A stretch of DNA of 64,000 nt from Mycolicibacter nonchromogenicus (GCF_002101775.1 NZ_LQPI01000090.1:1-64000); one strand, 5' to 3'. Positions 50,173 through 60,323 are shown, numbered from the stretch's first letter. Made by a program: numbers and translations. Notes: generated by a model not told the origin, from the letters alone.

Positions 50173-50311
50173 CCGGCTTATCCGCGCAGTAGCTGCCCTT
50201 CTTTTGGCCCGAGACAGCACATTTGGTGCTGCGCCCCGCGTGATCGACGTAGCATCAATAGCGGTCCCATCGGCGACGGCGATGCCGTCAACGTACTCAG
50301 GAGGAGTTTTC

Positions 50312-50359
50312 ATGGTTATCGGAACCGGCACCGCCGCAACGGATTCGGCGGCGTCATGA
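50312..50359 (+). CDS. 15-residue leader peptide upstream of MbtK-like gene
   Basis: ATG 50312 follows an unusually strong AGGAGGA and encodes MVIGTGTAATDSAAS. Its stop TGA overlaps the ATG of the next gene (ATGA at 50356-50359). The large gene has no ribosome site of its own, so its translation probably depends on the leader. Not in a recognised attenuator class. Confidence 0.5.
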   Translation: MVIGTGTAATDSAAS

Positions 50360-50967
50360 GCGCCCGGATGCCGCGGCAACGGGTCGGCCTGTCCGAGGAG
50401 CTCCTGGCGGTCCCACCGCCACCACTGCCGATCCTTGCCGAGCCCTACAGCATCCGCTTCGCTGATCCGGTCGAAGACGCCGCGATGATCTCCGAGTGGA
50501 TGAACCGGCCCCATCTGGCCCAAACCTGGGGTTATGACTACCCGCCTGACCAATGGCGCCGCCACCTCGAGATCCAGCACGAGGGCAGCTATTCGCGGCC
50601 CTACGTCTACAACCTGCACGGCGAGCCGTTGGGGTACATGGAGCTGTTCCGGGCCGCACAGGACGACATTTCGACCGTCTACGACGCGGACCCGTACGAC
50701 ATCGGACTGCACGGCGCCATGGCGGACCCCAACATGGTCGAGAAGGGGCACGGGGCCAATATCTTCGGCCCGCTGGTCACCAGCATCTTCGCGGCCGAGC
50801 CCGAGTGTCAACGAGTGATCGGGGACTCCCAGGCCGCCGGCTCACACGGGCGCCGGTTCTGGGAACGTCGCGGCGGTCAGTTCCTCGGCGAACACTACAT
50901 CGCCAAGTGGGACCAGCACATCGCTCTGTTCGCCTGGCCGCGGCCGAAAGACGAGGCTTCGGTCTGA
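50356..50967 (+). CDS. MbtK-like GNAT acyl/acetyltransferase
   Basis: 203 residues. The family blocks ISEWMNRPHLAQTWGYDYPPDQW, EGSYSRPYVY, TVYDADPYDIGLHGAMAD and FLGEHYI match MbtK/Rv1347c, which acylates the lysine Nepsilon of mycobactin, and relatives acting on siderophore amines. No IdeR box or mbt gene is visible nearby, so this may be a paralogue with another substrate. Translationally coupled to a short leader peptide. A strong terminator follows. Confidence 0.85.
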   Translation: MSARMPRQRVGLSEELLAVPPPPLPILAEPYSIRFADPVEDAAMISEWMNRPHLAQTWGYDYPPDQWRRHLEIQHEGSYSRPYVYNLHGEPLGYMELFRAAQDDISTVYDADPYDIGLHGAMADPNMVEKGHGANIFGPLVTSIFAAEPECQRVIGDSQAAGSHGRRFWERRGGQFLGEHYIAKWDQHIALFAWPRPKDEASV

Positions 50968-50983
50968 CACCGGTGATGCCGCA

Positions 50984-51021
50984 GGGGCGGTGACGGATCG
51001 ACTCCGTCACCGCCCCTTTTT
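50984..51021 (+). terminator. Intrinsic terminator after MbtK-like gene
   Basis: 14-bp perfect stem 50984-50997 / 51003-51016 with 5-nt loop, then TTTTT (51017-51021). Classical L-shaped form. Confidence 0.9.
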
Positions 51022-51047
51022 GCCGGTGCCATCGCCGCACGAATAAG

Positions 51048-51093
51048 ACGAATCCCCGGACCCGACACCGAAGTGTCGCGTCCGGGGATTCGT
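51048..51093 (-). terminator. Terminator of PGRS gene 1
   Basis: Arms 51048-51068 and 51073-51093 pair except for one C-C mismatch, with loop CGAA. On the minus strand the stem is followed by CTTATTCG. It lies about 18 nt after the PGRS stop codon. Confidence 0.75.
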
Positions 51094-51110
51094 CCGTGCT
51101 CAGCGCTGCC

Positions 51111-54100
51111 TTACGGTGCGCCGGCACCGCCCTTGCCGCCGCTGCCGCCGGTACCAGCGGGGCCTTTACCAGCGCCGGCGGGCGTGCCCAAGACACCCGG
51201 GGTACCCGGCGTACCGGCGACACCGTCGCCATTCGTACCGCCGGTACCACCGGAACCGCCGTTACCGCCGGCACCTGCCCAGTTGGACTTGCTGGGCCGG
51301 GAGGCGCCGTTGACGCCCTTGCCGCCGTCGCCGCCGATGCCACCGGAACCGCCCTGGGCCCGGGTGCCGTCGGCGTTGAGGCCGCCCAGACCACCGGTAC
51401 CACCCTGGCCGCCATCGCCACCGTTACCGCCGCGGCCACCACCGCCGGTGCCCTGACCAAGCAGGCCGTTGTAGCCGGCGCCACCGGCGCCACCGGTGCC
51501 ACCGACACCCGCAGCACCACCGGCACCGCCCTTACCGCCGACGCCGGCCGCACCCACTGCGCCGGAGTTGCCGATACCCAGTGCGACACCACCGGCACCG
51601 CCCAGGCCAGCGTTGCCGCCGACACCACCGTCACCGCCCTGGCCGCCGACACCACCGGTACCACCGGTGCGTCCGGGCAGACCGAGGGCACCAGCACCAC
51701 CGGCGCCGCCGGTACCACCGTTGCCGCCCTTACCGCCGGCGCCGCCGATACCGCCGCTGCCGCCGAGGCCGCCCTTACCGCCGTCGCCGGTGATGGTGCC
51801 ACCAGCACCACCGACGCCACCCCGGCCGCCGGCTCCACCGGCGTAACCGGTGGCGCCCTTGACGCCGTCGCCGCCGGGGTTACCGGCCATGGAGTTGCCG
51901 TTGGGGTCCTTGGGCGAGGTGCCCGTAGCGCCGTTGGCCGCCACCGAGGTGTTGGCGCCGGCGTTACCGCCGTTACCGGCGTTACCGCCGGTACCACCGG
52001 TGCCGTGCTGGGCCGCCGCGCCACCGTTACCACCGTTACCACCGGCAGCGCCGGCGCCGTTGGCGGCGTTGGTACCGGAGGTGCCGTTGGCACCGTTACC
52101 GCCGTTACCACCGGTGCCGCCGTTGCCGAACTCGCCGTAGGCGTTACCGCCGGTGCCACCGTGGCCACCGGCCTGGGCCAGGCCGCTGCCGAGCACCACG
52201 CCGTTGCCGCCCTTGCCGCCGGTACCACCGGTGGCCACCGCGCCGCCGTTGCCGGCGTTTCCGTTGTCGGCCTGGGTCACGCCGTCGCCAGCGAGACCAC
52301 CTGCACCGGCTGCGCCACCCTCACCCGCGATGCTGTTGCTGTTACCGCCGTTGCCGCCGGACCCCGCCACCAGGTTCGAACCGCCACCGGCGCCGTCGCC
52401 GCCGCGACCGCCCACGCCGGCGTTACCGCCCGCGCCACCGTCGCCACCGACACCACCGGAGCCGTCAGCACCCGCGTTGCCGACGGTCGCAGCACCACCG
52501 ACACCGCCGTTACCGCCGGCGCCACCGACGCCACCGTTACCGGCCGTACCCGTGGCGTCGCCACCGTTGCCGCCGGCGTTGCCGGTGCCCGCCGTGGCGT
52601 GGGCTCCGTCAGCACCGTTGGCCGCGTGGCCGCCGGCACCACCGTGTCCACCGACACCGCCGTTACCGCCGGCACCACCGTCACCGGCGATCGCGCCACC
52701 GGCGCCGCCCGCGCCACCGTGGCCACCCGCGGTGCCGTCCGTACCGTGGGTGCCATTGCCCGAGATGTCGGTGCTGCCCGCGAGGCCGTCGGCTCCGGAG
52801 CCACCGTCACCACCGGCGCCACCGGTGCCGATGGTGGTGGCTGCGCCACCGTTACCGCCGTTACCGCCGACCTGGCCGAGTGCGGCGTCGCCACCGCGAC
52901 CGCCGTTACCGCCGTTACCGCCGAGGATCGCGCCGTCCTGGCCGTTCTCGGCTGCGACACCGTCGCCGCCCAGACCACCAGCACCGCCGACACCGGCCGT
53001 GCCCGCGATACCGCCGGCACCACCGTTACCGCCGGATCCGGCGATGTTCGCTATGCCGCCACCGGCACCGTTACCGCCGTTACCGCCGTTGGCACCGTTA
53101 CCGGTGTTACCACCGGCACCACCGGCACCGCCGGCTCCGGCCAGTCCGGCCTCACCGTTGGTGGCCGTACCGCCGGCGCCACCGGCACCGCCGTTACCGC
53201 CCGCGCCACCGTCACCGTTGGTGCTGGTGGCGTCGTCGCCGTCGCCACCGTTGCCGCCACTACCGCCGGCCGCGTCCGCACCGTTCGCGGCGTTCTCACC
53301 GGCGCCACCGTGGCCGCCGGCTCCACCGACGCCGCCGAGACCACCGGCGCCGCCGTTGCCTTCGGTGGTGCCACCGGCACCACCCTTACCGCCTGCGCCG
53401 CCGTTGCCGCCCGCAGTACCGGCCGTGCCGTCGCCATTGATGTCGGTGATTCCGTCGACACCGGCCGTACCGGCGCCACCGTTACCACCGGCACCACCGG
53501 TGCCGATCGCACCGGCCGCGCCACCGTTACCGCCGACACCGCCATCCTGTGCCAGGTCGCCCGGCCGCAGCACGCCGTTACCGCCGTTACCACCGGCACC
53601 GCCGTCACCACCGGAGCCGTTGGTGCCCGTCGCACCGGTGGCCGCCTGACCACCCAGGCCGAGGCCGCCCGCACCGCCGACACCACCGACGCTGCGGTCA
53701 CCACCGGTACCGCCGTGACCACCGTTGCCGGCCGCCACGTCCAGGCCGCCGTCGCCACCGTGGCCACCGGCGCCACCGTTACCGGCCGCACCGGCGTTAC
53801 CACCGACGCCACCGACACCGCCTGCGCCGTTGGTCGCGTTGCCGCCGATACCTCCGGCACCACCGGCGGCTGCGTTACCGCCCTGGCCACCGTTGCCACC
53901 GGTTTCGCCCGCCGCGCCGAGCACACCGTCGCCACCGTTACCGCCGCTGCCGCCGGTGCCACCAGCACCACCGACTCCACCGGCGCCGGAGATCGTGCCA
54001 CCCTGGCCGCCGTTACCGCCGGCGCCACCGACGCCACCGTTACCGCCGAGCGTGCCGTTGCCGTCGAGGTCGACGCCGCCCAGCACACCGTTGCCACCGT

Positions 54101-57100
54101 TACCGCCAGCGCCACCGGCACCACCGGTGCCGACCGTGCCGGCCGCACCGCCGTTACCGCCATAGCCACCGGCCTGGCCGGTCGACCCGTCGCCCAGCAG
54201 CTCGCCGTGACCACCGGCGCCACCATTACCGCCGTTGCCGCCGCCGCCATCGGCGCCGAGGGCGCCGCTGGCGCGGTAGGTGACGCCGTCACCGTTCAGG
54301 CCGCCCTTACCGGCTGCGCCCACGGCACCGCGGTCACCGCCGTTACCACCGTTACCGCCGTGTCCGGCGGTGTCGTTGGCGCCGCCACCGGCGCCCGCAC
54401 CACCGTTACCGCCGTTACCGGCCTTGCCCGAGGCGCCACCGTTACCGCCGATACCGCCGGTGCCGTCGAGGCCCGCGAGACCGTTGGTCGCCGAACCGCC
54501 CTTACCGCCGTTACCGCCGGTGCCACCGGCACCACCGTCGCCGCCGTTACCGCCGTCGGTTCCGTCGCCACCGTTGCCGCCGCTGCCCGCCGCTGCGTCG
54601 GCACCCGCGATACCTTCGACGCCCGCTCCACCGGCGCCACCGTTACCACCGGCGCCGCCGACGCCGCCCAGGCCGCCGTTACCGGAGATGGTGCCGCCCT
54701 TACCGCCGTTACCGGCGTGACCACCGGCCGCACCGGCTCCACCGGCACCACCGTTGGCGGTCGCGACCGACCCGGTGGCACCGTTCGCGCCGGCGCCACC
54801 GTTACCGCCCGCACCACCGGTACCGATGGTTCCGGCGTTACCGCCGTCACCGCCGGCGCCACCGATCTGGGCCGTCCCGTCACCCAGCAACACGCCGTTG
54901 CCGCCCTTACCACCGGCGCCACCGTTACCACCGATCGCCGCAACACCGGCGGCACCAGCCGCCGCCTGCGCGGTGTTCGAGGCGTTCCAGCCGCCGACAC
55001 CGGCCGTACCGGCCGTGCCCCGGTTACCACCGTTGCCGCCGTTACCACCCGAGCCGGCCACTGCGTTGAGGCCGCCGCCGGCACCGTCGGCACCGCGCCC
55101 GCCGTTGCCGGCGTTGCCCGCGTTACCCGCGCTACCGCCCACGCCGCCGGCGCCTTCGACTCCAGTCGCGCCGTTGGTCGCGGTGCCGCCGGCACCACCG
55201 TTACCACCGGCACCACCGTTACCGCCGATACCGCCGTTACCACCGTCCGTGCCGTCCGCGCCGGACAGGCCGCTGCCGAAGGCCACCACAGCACCACTGA
55301 TGCCCTCGGCGCCGTTACCCGCGTTGCCGCCACCGCCACCGGCACCACCGACACCACCTGCACCACCGTTGCCGGATGCCGAACCGCCCTTGCCGCCGAC
55401 ACCGCCGGTGCCACCGACGCCACCGTGCGTGCCGTTGGTGCCGTGGCCGTCGATGTCGGTGATACCGTCCGCGCCCGCCGCACCGGCACCGCCGGCACCA
55501 CCGGCGCCACCGTTGCCCGTCACGGCGCCGTTACCGCCCGTACCACCGGTACCACCGCCCTGGCCGATGTCGCTGACGCCGATCACGCCGAGACCGGCAC
55601 CACCGTTACCGCCCGCGCCACCGTCGCTGCCGACGCCCGCGACACCTGCGTTCCCGGCCGCGCCGTCACCCAGCGTGCCGACGCCGCCCAGGCCCTTGGC
55701 ACCGGCGCCGGCGCCCTCAGCGCCGTCACCGCCGTTACCACCGTTGCCCGCGTTGGTGCCACCGCCGCCGCCGAGGCCGACGCCACCGATGCCACCGGCG
55801 CCACCGTCACCACCGTTGCCGGCGTCGCCACCGACACCACCGACGCCGGCACTGGCCGCGCCGCCCTGGCCACCGTTACCACCGGCGCCACCGTCCGCGG
55901 CGTTGCCGCCGTTGCCACCGTTACCGTCGGCGACCGTCGCGTCAGCGCCCGCGCCACCGGCACCACCCTTACCACCGGCACCACCGGCACCACCGGCGCC
56001 ACCGTTACCCGAGGTGGTGCCACCATTACCACCGGTACCGCCGTTACCGCCGACGCCGCCGACGTAACCGTTGGTGCCGTTGCCGTCTCCACCGGTGATG
56101 CCGTCGACCGTCGCACCGATACCACCGACACCGCCGGCACCACCGTTGCCGATCGCGGCCGCGTCACCACCGGTACCACCGTTACCGCCGCCCTGGCCGA
56201 TCAGGCCGAACAGGCCTTCACCGTCACCACCGGCGCCACCGACTCCACCGTCGCTGGCGATGCCGTCGGGGCGCGCGGCGCCGTTGGCACCGTTGACGGT
56301 GCCGGATCCGCCGACACCAGCGTTACCCGCCGCGGCGCCGAGGGCGCCCGCGCCACCGTTACCGCCGTTACCGGCGGTTGCGCCGCCGCCACCGCCGAGG
56401 CCCTTACCGCCGGCCCCGGCAATACCGCCATTGCCGCCGATGCCGGCGTTGCCACCGTCACCACCGACGCCGTTGGTGGCGTCGCCACCCTTGCCACCGT
56501 TACCGCCGATGCCACCGGCGCCTGCGTTGCCGCCGTTGCCGCCGTCGCCGTCGGCGACAGTGGCGTCGGCACCGCTTCCACCGGCACCGCCCTGGCCGCC
56601 CATACCGCCGTAGCCGCCTGCGCCACCGTTGCCGGAGATGCTGCCGCCGGAACCACCGAGGCCGCCGTCGCCGCCGGCACCACCCACGGCACCGTCGGTG
56701 CCGTTGCCGTCGATACCGGTCTCGCCGTCGACGGTGGCACCGGTACCACCGGTACCGCCGGCGCCACCGTTGCCGCGCCCTGCGGCGTTACCGCCGTTAC
56801 CACCGGCACCGCCACCCTGGCCGGTGTTGGTCGCGCTGATCAGACCGAAACCGTCGCCGCCACGGCCGCCGTCGGCGCCGTCGGCGTTGATTCCGTCGGT
56901 GCCGACTGCACCCGCCGCCCCGCCGATAACGCCGAGACCGCCTGCGCCGGCCGAGCCTGCAGCACCACCGTCGGCGCCGTCGCCGCCGTTACCGCCGGCA
57001 CCGGCGTTGGCGCCACCGCCGCCGCCGCCGCCCTGGCCACCGACCGCTGCTGTGCCGGCGTTACCACCGGAACCGGCCGCACCACCGACACCACCGGTGC

Positions 57101-60100
57101 CCGTCGCCGAGTTACCACCGGTACCGCCGTTGCCGCCCGCACCGCCGGCACCAGCGGCGCCACCGTTGCCGCCCGCACCGTCAAGTACGGCGGCGTCGTC
57201 TGCGGCGCCACCGTTACCACCGTGACCGCCGGCGCCACCGGCACCGCCTGCGCCACCGTTTCCGGAGTTCGCACCACCGGCGCCACCAGCGCCACCGTGA
57301 CCGCCGGCCGCACCGGCGCCACCAGCGGTGCCGTCGATGCCGACCGTGATGCCGTCAATGCCCGATGCACCCGCACCACCGTTACCGCCGACGCCACCTT
57401 CACCGTCGTTGCCGGCGTTGCCACCGGCACCACCCTTGCCACCGGCCTGGGCAACGATGCCACCGAGCAGCTCGCCGTCACCACCCGCGCCACCGTTACC
57501 GCCGTTACCACCGGCGCCCTCTGCACCGATTGCACCGGCCGCAGCCTGTGCGGTGTGGTCAGCGTTCCAGCCGCCAGCACCACCAGAACCGGCCTGGCCG
57601 CGGTTACCGCCCTGGCCGCCGGCACCACCGGATCCGGCGGTTGCGCCGTTTCCACCACCGGCACCCGCACCACCGTTACCGCCGTTACCGGCGTCGCCGG
57701 CAGCACCGCCGAGGCCACCCGCGCCACCGTCGCCCTGCTGGCCCGCGTTGCCCGCGGCAGCCGTACCACCGGCACCACCATTGCCACCGACACCACCTTG
57801 GCCACCGTTACCACCGTGGCCGGCGTCCACACCATCGGTGCCGCTGCCACCGCTGCCGGCCGCCGCGTCGATGCCGTCCTCACCGTCGTAGCCGCGCCCG
57901 CCGGTACCACCGGTACCGCCTACGCCGCCAACGCCACCGTTGCCGCCGTCACCGGAGAGTGCGCCGCCGGCGCCACCGACGCCACCGTTACCACCGGCAC
58001 CACCGGTGCCACCGGCCAAGCCGTTACCGCTGAGGTCGGTCGTGCCAGTGAGGCCGGTCGCACCCTGGCCACCGGCACCACCGTTACCGCCGTTGCCGTG
58101 GTCGATGGCGTCACCACCGGCACCACCGTCACCACCGGCCTGCACCGTGTTGTCGATAAGGATCTGGCCGTTGCCACCGGCACCACCGTTACCGCCGTTG
58201 CCCGTGGTGCCGTTGGCTCCTGCCGCACCGGAGGCGGCGTAGGTCGCTCCGCCGCTGGAACCACCAGCGCCGGCGTTGCCGCCGGTACCGGCGACCGAGC
58301 TGGAGTTACCGCCCTTACCACCGGAACCGGCCACCGCGTTGAGACCACCACCGGCACCGGCACCACCATCACCACCGTTACCCGCGGCACCGCCGATACC
58401 ACCGTCGCCACCGACGCCACCGACGCCGTGCACACCGGCCAGGCCGTTGACCGCGGTGCCACCGGCACCACCGTCACCACCGATACCACCGTTGCCACCG
58501 TTGCCCGCGATACCGGTGGCGTCACCACCGTCACCACCGTCGAGACCACTGCCGGCAATCGCATCGATACCCGCCAAGCCGTCAGCGGCTGCACCACCGT
58601 TGCCACCGGCAGCGCCTGCGCCACCGGCACCACCGGCGCCACCGTTACCGGACAGCGAACCACCGGCGCCACCGGCACCACCGGCACCACCGGCACCACC
58701 GTCGATGCCCGCGGTGCCGTTGCCGTCGACGCCAGTCTCGCCCGCGGTACCGGCCGCACCGCTACCACCGTTACCGCCGTTACCGCCGTTACCCACATTG
58801 CCGGCGTCACCACCGGCGCCACCCTTGCCGCCGCTGGCACCTGCGACCGTGGCGTTGAAGCCGTCGCCGCCGTTACCACCGTTACCACCACTGGTCGCCG
58901 CCGCACCCGTAGTGCCACCCGTACCACCAGCATTACCGGCCACACCAGCGTCGCCACCACGACCACCAGCACCACCATCAACAGTGAAGGCGTCACCATC
59001 GGCACCATCACCACCATTACCGCCCAGGCCCGCGTTACCACCATTACCCGCAGCACCCACAACACCGGCAAGACCAGACGACCCGATCAGACCACCCGAG
59101 CCACCAGCACCGGCCAAACCAGCAGCGCCACCATTACCACCATTGCCACCATTACCGGCATCGCCACCGGTAGCACCGGCCAGGATCGCGTCGATCCCAT
59201 CGCCACCGTCACCACCGGCACCACCGTGACCACCGGCACCACCGGAACCACCCTTACCGCCGTAACCGACCAGCCACGAACCCCGGCCACCGGCACCACC
59301 GTTACCACCGGCGCCACCGTTGAAACCGTCACCACCGTCTAGGCCGGCCAGACCCGCAATACCGGCAGCACCCAACGCGCCGTCACCACCGAGACCACCG
59401 TCACCACCAACGCCATACAGCAGACCCAGACCAGCACCACCGGCACCACCATTGCCACCGATACCACCATCGACGCCATCACCACCAGCGCCGCCGTCAC
59501 CGCCGACACCCATCCACCAGCCACCAGCACCACCGGCACCACCATCGCCACCGGCAAAGCCGTCACCACCAGCGCCACCATTACCGAACATGCCCGCCGA
59601 ACCACCGACACCACCGATGCCCTCAGCCGACGTACCAGCAGCACCACCATCACCGAACCACAGACCACCGGCACCACCAGCAGCGTCCGCCAGCGACCCA
59701 CCATCGATACCGTCTTCACCGTTACCGATCAGGATCTGACCGAACCCGAACAGGTTGATGACCGAGTTGACCTGCTCACCGATCGGGCTCAGAATCCACG
59801 CCTGCCCCAACTCATACAACGGCGTGTAGAACAACGACCCGAACCAGTCATCAACAGACGCCGCATCACCGGGCAGATCCGCCACCGACGCATCAAACGA
59901 CAGACCCAAGTTCGACAACAGCGGCTCCCACGCCCCCTGGTCGAACAACGTCTCCCACGACGACGCCTGACTCAGATCCGCAAACGCACCCGCCAAATCC
60001 GCACCGAGCAGATCCACCACCCAGTCAAACTCATCAGCCTGCGCCGCCGGCGCCGCCGACAACGGCGACATCCCAAACGTCAAAAACGCCCCAACCGCAC

Positions 60101-60185
60101 TACCGGCAGCGGCCACCCGGCCACCCCGGCGGCGTAAGGCGCCAGCGGAACCACGACGCCCTCTGCCGTGCTGCTTGTCAGTCAT
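51111..60185 (-). CDS. Giant secreted PGRS-repeat protein without PE domain
   Basis: 3024 residues. ATG 60185 follows AGGGAG. The N-terminus is a basic segment, a signal helix (VAAAGSAVGAFLTFGM...) and a cleavage site near AQA-DEFD, then a non-repetitive domain to about residue 140 containing SLFYTPLYELGQAWILSPIG and VNLFGFGQ-like turns. From there to the end it is almost entirely GGxGG(N/A/D) triplets. About ten supra-modules of roughly 210-235 residues can be seen, each with a D-x-D/N-G-N-G-T motif. There is no PE or PPE N-terminus, so export would be by Sec or a related route, not ESX-5. Likely surface or cell-wall located. Confidence 0.9.
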   Translation of the reverse strand: MTDKQHGRGRRGSAGALRRRGGRVAAAGSAVGAFLTFGMSPLSAAPAAQADEFDWVVDLLGADLAGAFADLSQASSWETLFDQGAWEPLLSNLGLSFDASVADLPGDAASVDDWFGSLFYTPLYELGQAWILSPIGEQVNSVINLFGFGQILIGNGEDGIDGGSLADAAGGAGGLWFGDGGAAGTSAEGIGGVGGSAGMFGNGGAGGDGFAGGDGGAGGAGGWWMGVGGDGGAGGDGVDGGIGGNGGAGGAGLGLLYGVGGDGGLGGDGALGAAGIAGLAGLDGGDGFNGGAGGNGGAGGRGSWLVGYGGKGGSGGAGGHGGAGGDGGDGIDAILAGATGGDAGNGGNGGNGGAAGLAGAGGSGGLIGSSGLAGVVGAAGNGGNAGLGGNGGDGADGDAFTVDGGAGGRGGDAGVAGNAGGTGGTTGAAATSGGNGGNGGDGFNATVAGASGGKGGAGGDAGNVGNGGNGGNGGSGAAGTAGETGVDGNGTAGIDGGAGGAGGAGGAGGSLSGNGGAGGAGGAGAAGGNGGAAADGLAGIDAIAGSGLDGGDGGDATGIAGNGGNGGIGGDGGAGGTAVNGLAGVHGVGGVGGDGGIGGAAGNGGDGGAGAGGGLNAVAGSGGKGGNSSSVAGTGGNAGAGGSSGGATYAASGAAGANGTTGNGGNGGAGGNGQILIDNTVQAGGDGGAGGDAIDHGNGGNGGAGGQGATGLTGTTDLSGNGLAGGTGGAGGNGGVGGAGGALSGDGGNGGVGGVGGTGGTGGRGYDGEDGIDAAAGSGGSGTDGVDAGHGGNGGQGGVGGNGGAGGTAAAGNAGQQGDGGAGGLGGAAGDAGNGGNGGAGAGGGNGATAGSGGAGGQGGNRGQAGSGGAGGWNADHTAQAAAGAIGAEGAGGNGGNGGAGGDGELLGGIVAQAGGKGGAGGNAGNDGEGGVGGNGGAGASGIDGITVGIDGTAGGAGAAGGHGGAGGAGGANSGNGGAGGAGGAGGHGGNGGAADDAAVLDGAGGNGGAAGAGGAGGNGGTGGNSATGTGGVGGAAGSGGNAGTAAVGGQGGGGGGGANAGAGGNGGDGADGGAAGSAGAGGLGVIGGAAGAVGTDGINADGADGGRGGDGFGLISATNTGQGGGAGGNGGNAAGRGNGGAGGTGGTGATVDGETGIDGNGTDGAVGGAGGDGGLGGSGGSISGNGGAGGYGGMGGQGGAGGSGADATVADGDGGNGGNAGAGGIGGNGGKGGDATNGVGGDGGNAGIGGNGGIAGAGGKGLGGGGGATAGNGGNGGAGALGAAAGNAGVGGSGTVNGANGAARPDGIASDGGVGGAGGDGEGLFGLIGQGGGNGGTGGDAAAIGNGGAGGVGGIGATVDGITGGDGNGTNGYVGGVGGNGGTGGNGGTTSGNGGAGGAGGAGGKGGAGGAGADATVADGNGGNGGNAADGGAGGNGGQGGAASAGVGGVGGDAGNGGDGGAGGIGGVGLGGGGGTNAGNGGNGGDGAEGAGAGAKGLGGVGTLGDGAAGNAGVAGVGSDGGAGGNGGAGLGVIGVSDIGQGGGTGGTGGNGAVTGNGGAGGAGGAGAAGADGITDIDGHGTNGTHGGVGGTGGVGGKGGSASGNGGAGGVGGAGGGGGNAGNGAEGISGAVVAFGSGLSGADGTDGGNGGIGGNGGAGGNGGAGGTATNGATGVEGAGGVGGSAGNAGNAGNGGRGADGAGGGLNAVAGSGGNGGNGGNRGTAGTAGVGGWNASNTAQAAAGAAGVAAIGGNGGAGGKGGNGVLLGDGTAQIGGAGGDGGNAGTIGTGGAGGNGGAGANGATGSVATANGGAGGAGAAGGHAGNGGKGGTISGNGGLGGVGGAGGNGGAGGAGVEGIAGADAAAGSGGNGGDGTDGGNGGDGGAGGTGGNGGKGGSATNGLAGLDGTGGIGGNGGASGKAGNGGNGGAGAGGGANDTAGHGGNGGNGGDRGAVGAAGKGGLNGDGVTYRASGALGADGGGGNGGNGGAGGHGELLGDGSTGQAGGYGGNGGAAGTVGTGGAGGAGGNGGNGVLGGVDLDGNGTLGGNGGVGGAGGNGGQGGTISGAGGVGGAGGTGGSGGNGGDGVLGAAGETGGNGGQGGNAAAGGAGGIGGNATNGAGGVGGVGGNAGAAGNGGAGGHGGDGGLDVAAGNGGHGGTGGDRSVGGVGGAGGLGLGGQAATGATGTNGSGGDGGAGGNGGNGVLRPGDLAQDGGVGGNGGAAGAIGTGGAGGNGGAGTAGVDGITDINGDGTAGTAGGNGGAGGKGGAGGTTEGNGGAGGLGGVGGAGGHGGAGENAANGADAAGGSGGNGGDGDDATSTNGDGGAGGNGGAGGAGGTATNGEAGLAGAGGAGGAGGNTGNGANGGNGGNGAGGGIANIAGSGGNGGAGGIAGTAGVGGAGGLGGDGVAAENGQDGAILGGNGGNGGRGGDAALGQVGGNGGNGGAATTIGTGGAGGDGGSGADGLAGSTDISGNGTHGTDGTAGGHGGAGGAGGAIAGDGGAGGNGGVGGHGGAGGHAANGADGAHATAGTGNAGGNGGDATGTAGNGGVGGAGGNGGVGGAATVGNAGADGSGGVGGDGGAGGNAGVGGRGGDGAGGGSNLVAGSGGNGGNSNSIAGEGGAAGAGGLAGDGVTQADNGNAGNGGAVATGGTGGKGGNGVVLGSGLAQAGGHGGTGGNAYGEFGNGGTGGNGGNGANGTSGTNAANGAGAAGGNGGNGGAAAQHGTGGTGGNAGNGGNAGANTSVAANGATGTSPKDPNGNSMAGNPGGDGVKGATGYAGGAGGRGGVGGAGGTITGDGGKGGLGGSGGIGGAGGKGGNGGTGGAGGAGALGLPGRTGGTGGVGGQGGDGGVGGNAGLGGAGGVALGIGNSGAVGAAGVGGKGGAGGAAGVGGTGGAGGAGYNGLLGQGTGGGGRGGNGGDGGQGGTGGLGGLNADGTRAQGGSGGIGGDGGKGVNGASRPSKSNWAGAGGNGGSGGTGGTNGDGVAGTPGTPGVLGTPAGAGKGPAGTGGSGGKGGAGAP
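52757..58740. repeat. Array of about ten 0.62-0.71-kb supra-modules in PGRS gene 1
   Basis: Motif coding for D-x-D/N-G-N-G-T or a degenerate form recurs near 52757, 53433, 54059, 54766, 55447, 56082, 56703, 57325, 58029 and 58723. Spacing is 621-707 nt. Each module also has a (W/L)N.DG..QA block and a LLGDG/VLGSG block at similar offsets. Confidence 0.65.
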
Positions 60186-60323
60186 ACGGGACTCCCTATT
60201 CTGCGACGAACCCATGTCGGTGATGTTGTGTCTGATCGAGTTGTTATCGGTGCCGAATTCTCAGCACCGCTGGAGGGTCTTCGGTTGCCTGGCCGGGCGG
60301 CCGCGGCGCGGTGAGCGGGGGCA
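60186..60323. other. 138-bp gap between the two PGRS genes
   Basis: Lower in GC near 60190-60260. It holds the ribosome site of PGRS gene 1. A weak 5-bp inverted repeat (ggtgc...gcacc) lies near 60249-60269. No clear terminator with a T tract or a strong -10/-35 pair is seen. Confidence 0.5.

Noticed and set aside
50356..50967. Mycobactin cluster membership of the MbtK-like gene
   Set aside because: No mbt genes or IdeR box nearby; only the GNAT family resemblance is supported.
51096..59342. Very long open frame on the plus strand (2748 codons) opposite the PGRS gene
   Set aside because: It results from GGN-rich repeats, whose complement NCC rarely forms stops. The product is Thr/Ala-rich without domain, signal or ribosome site, and the minus strand frame has the signal peptide and RBS.
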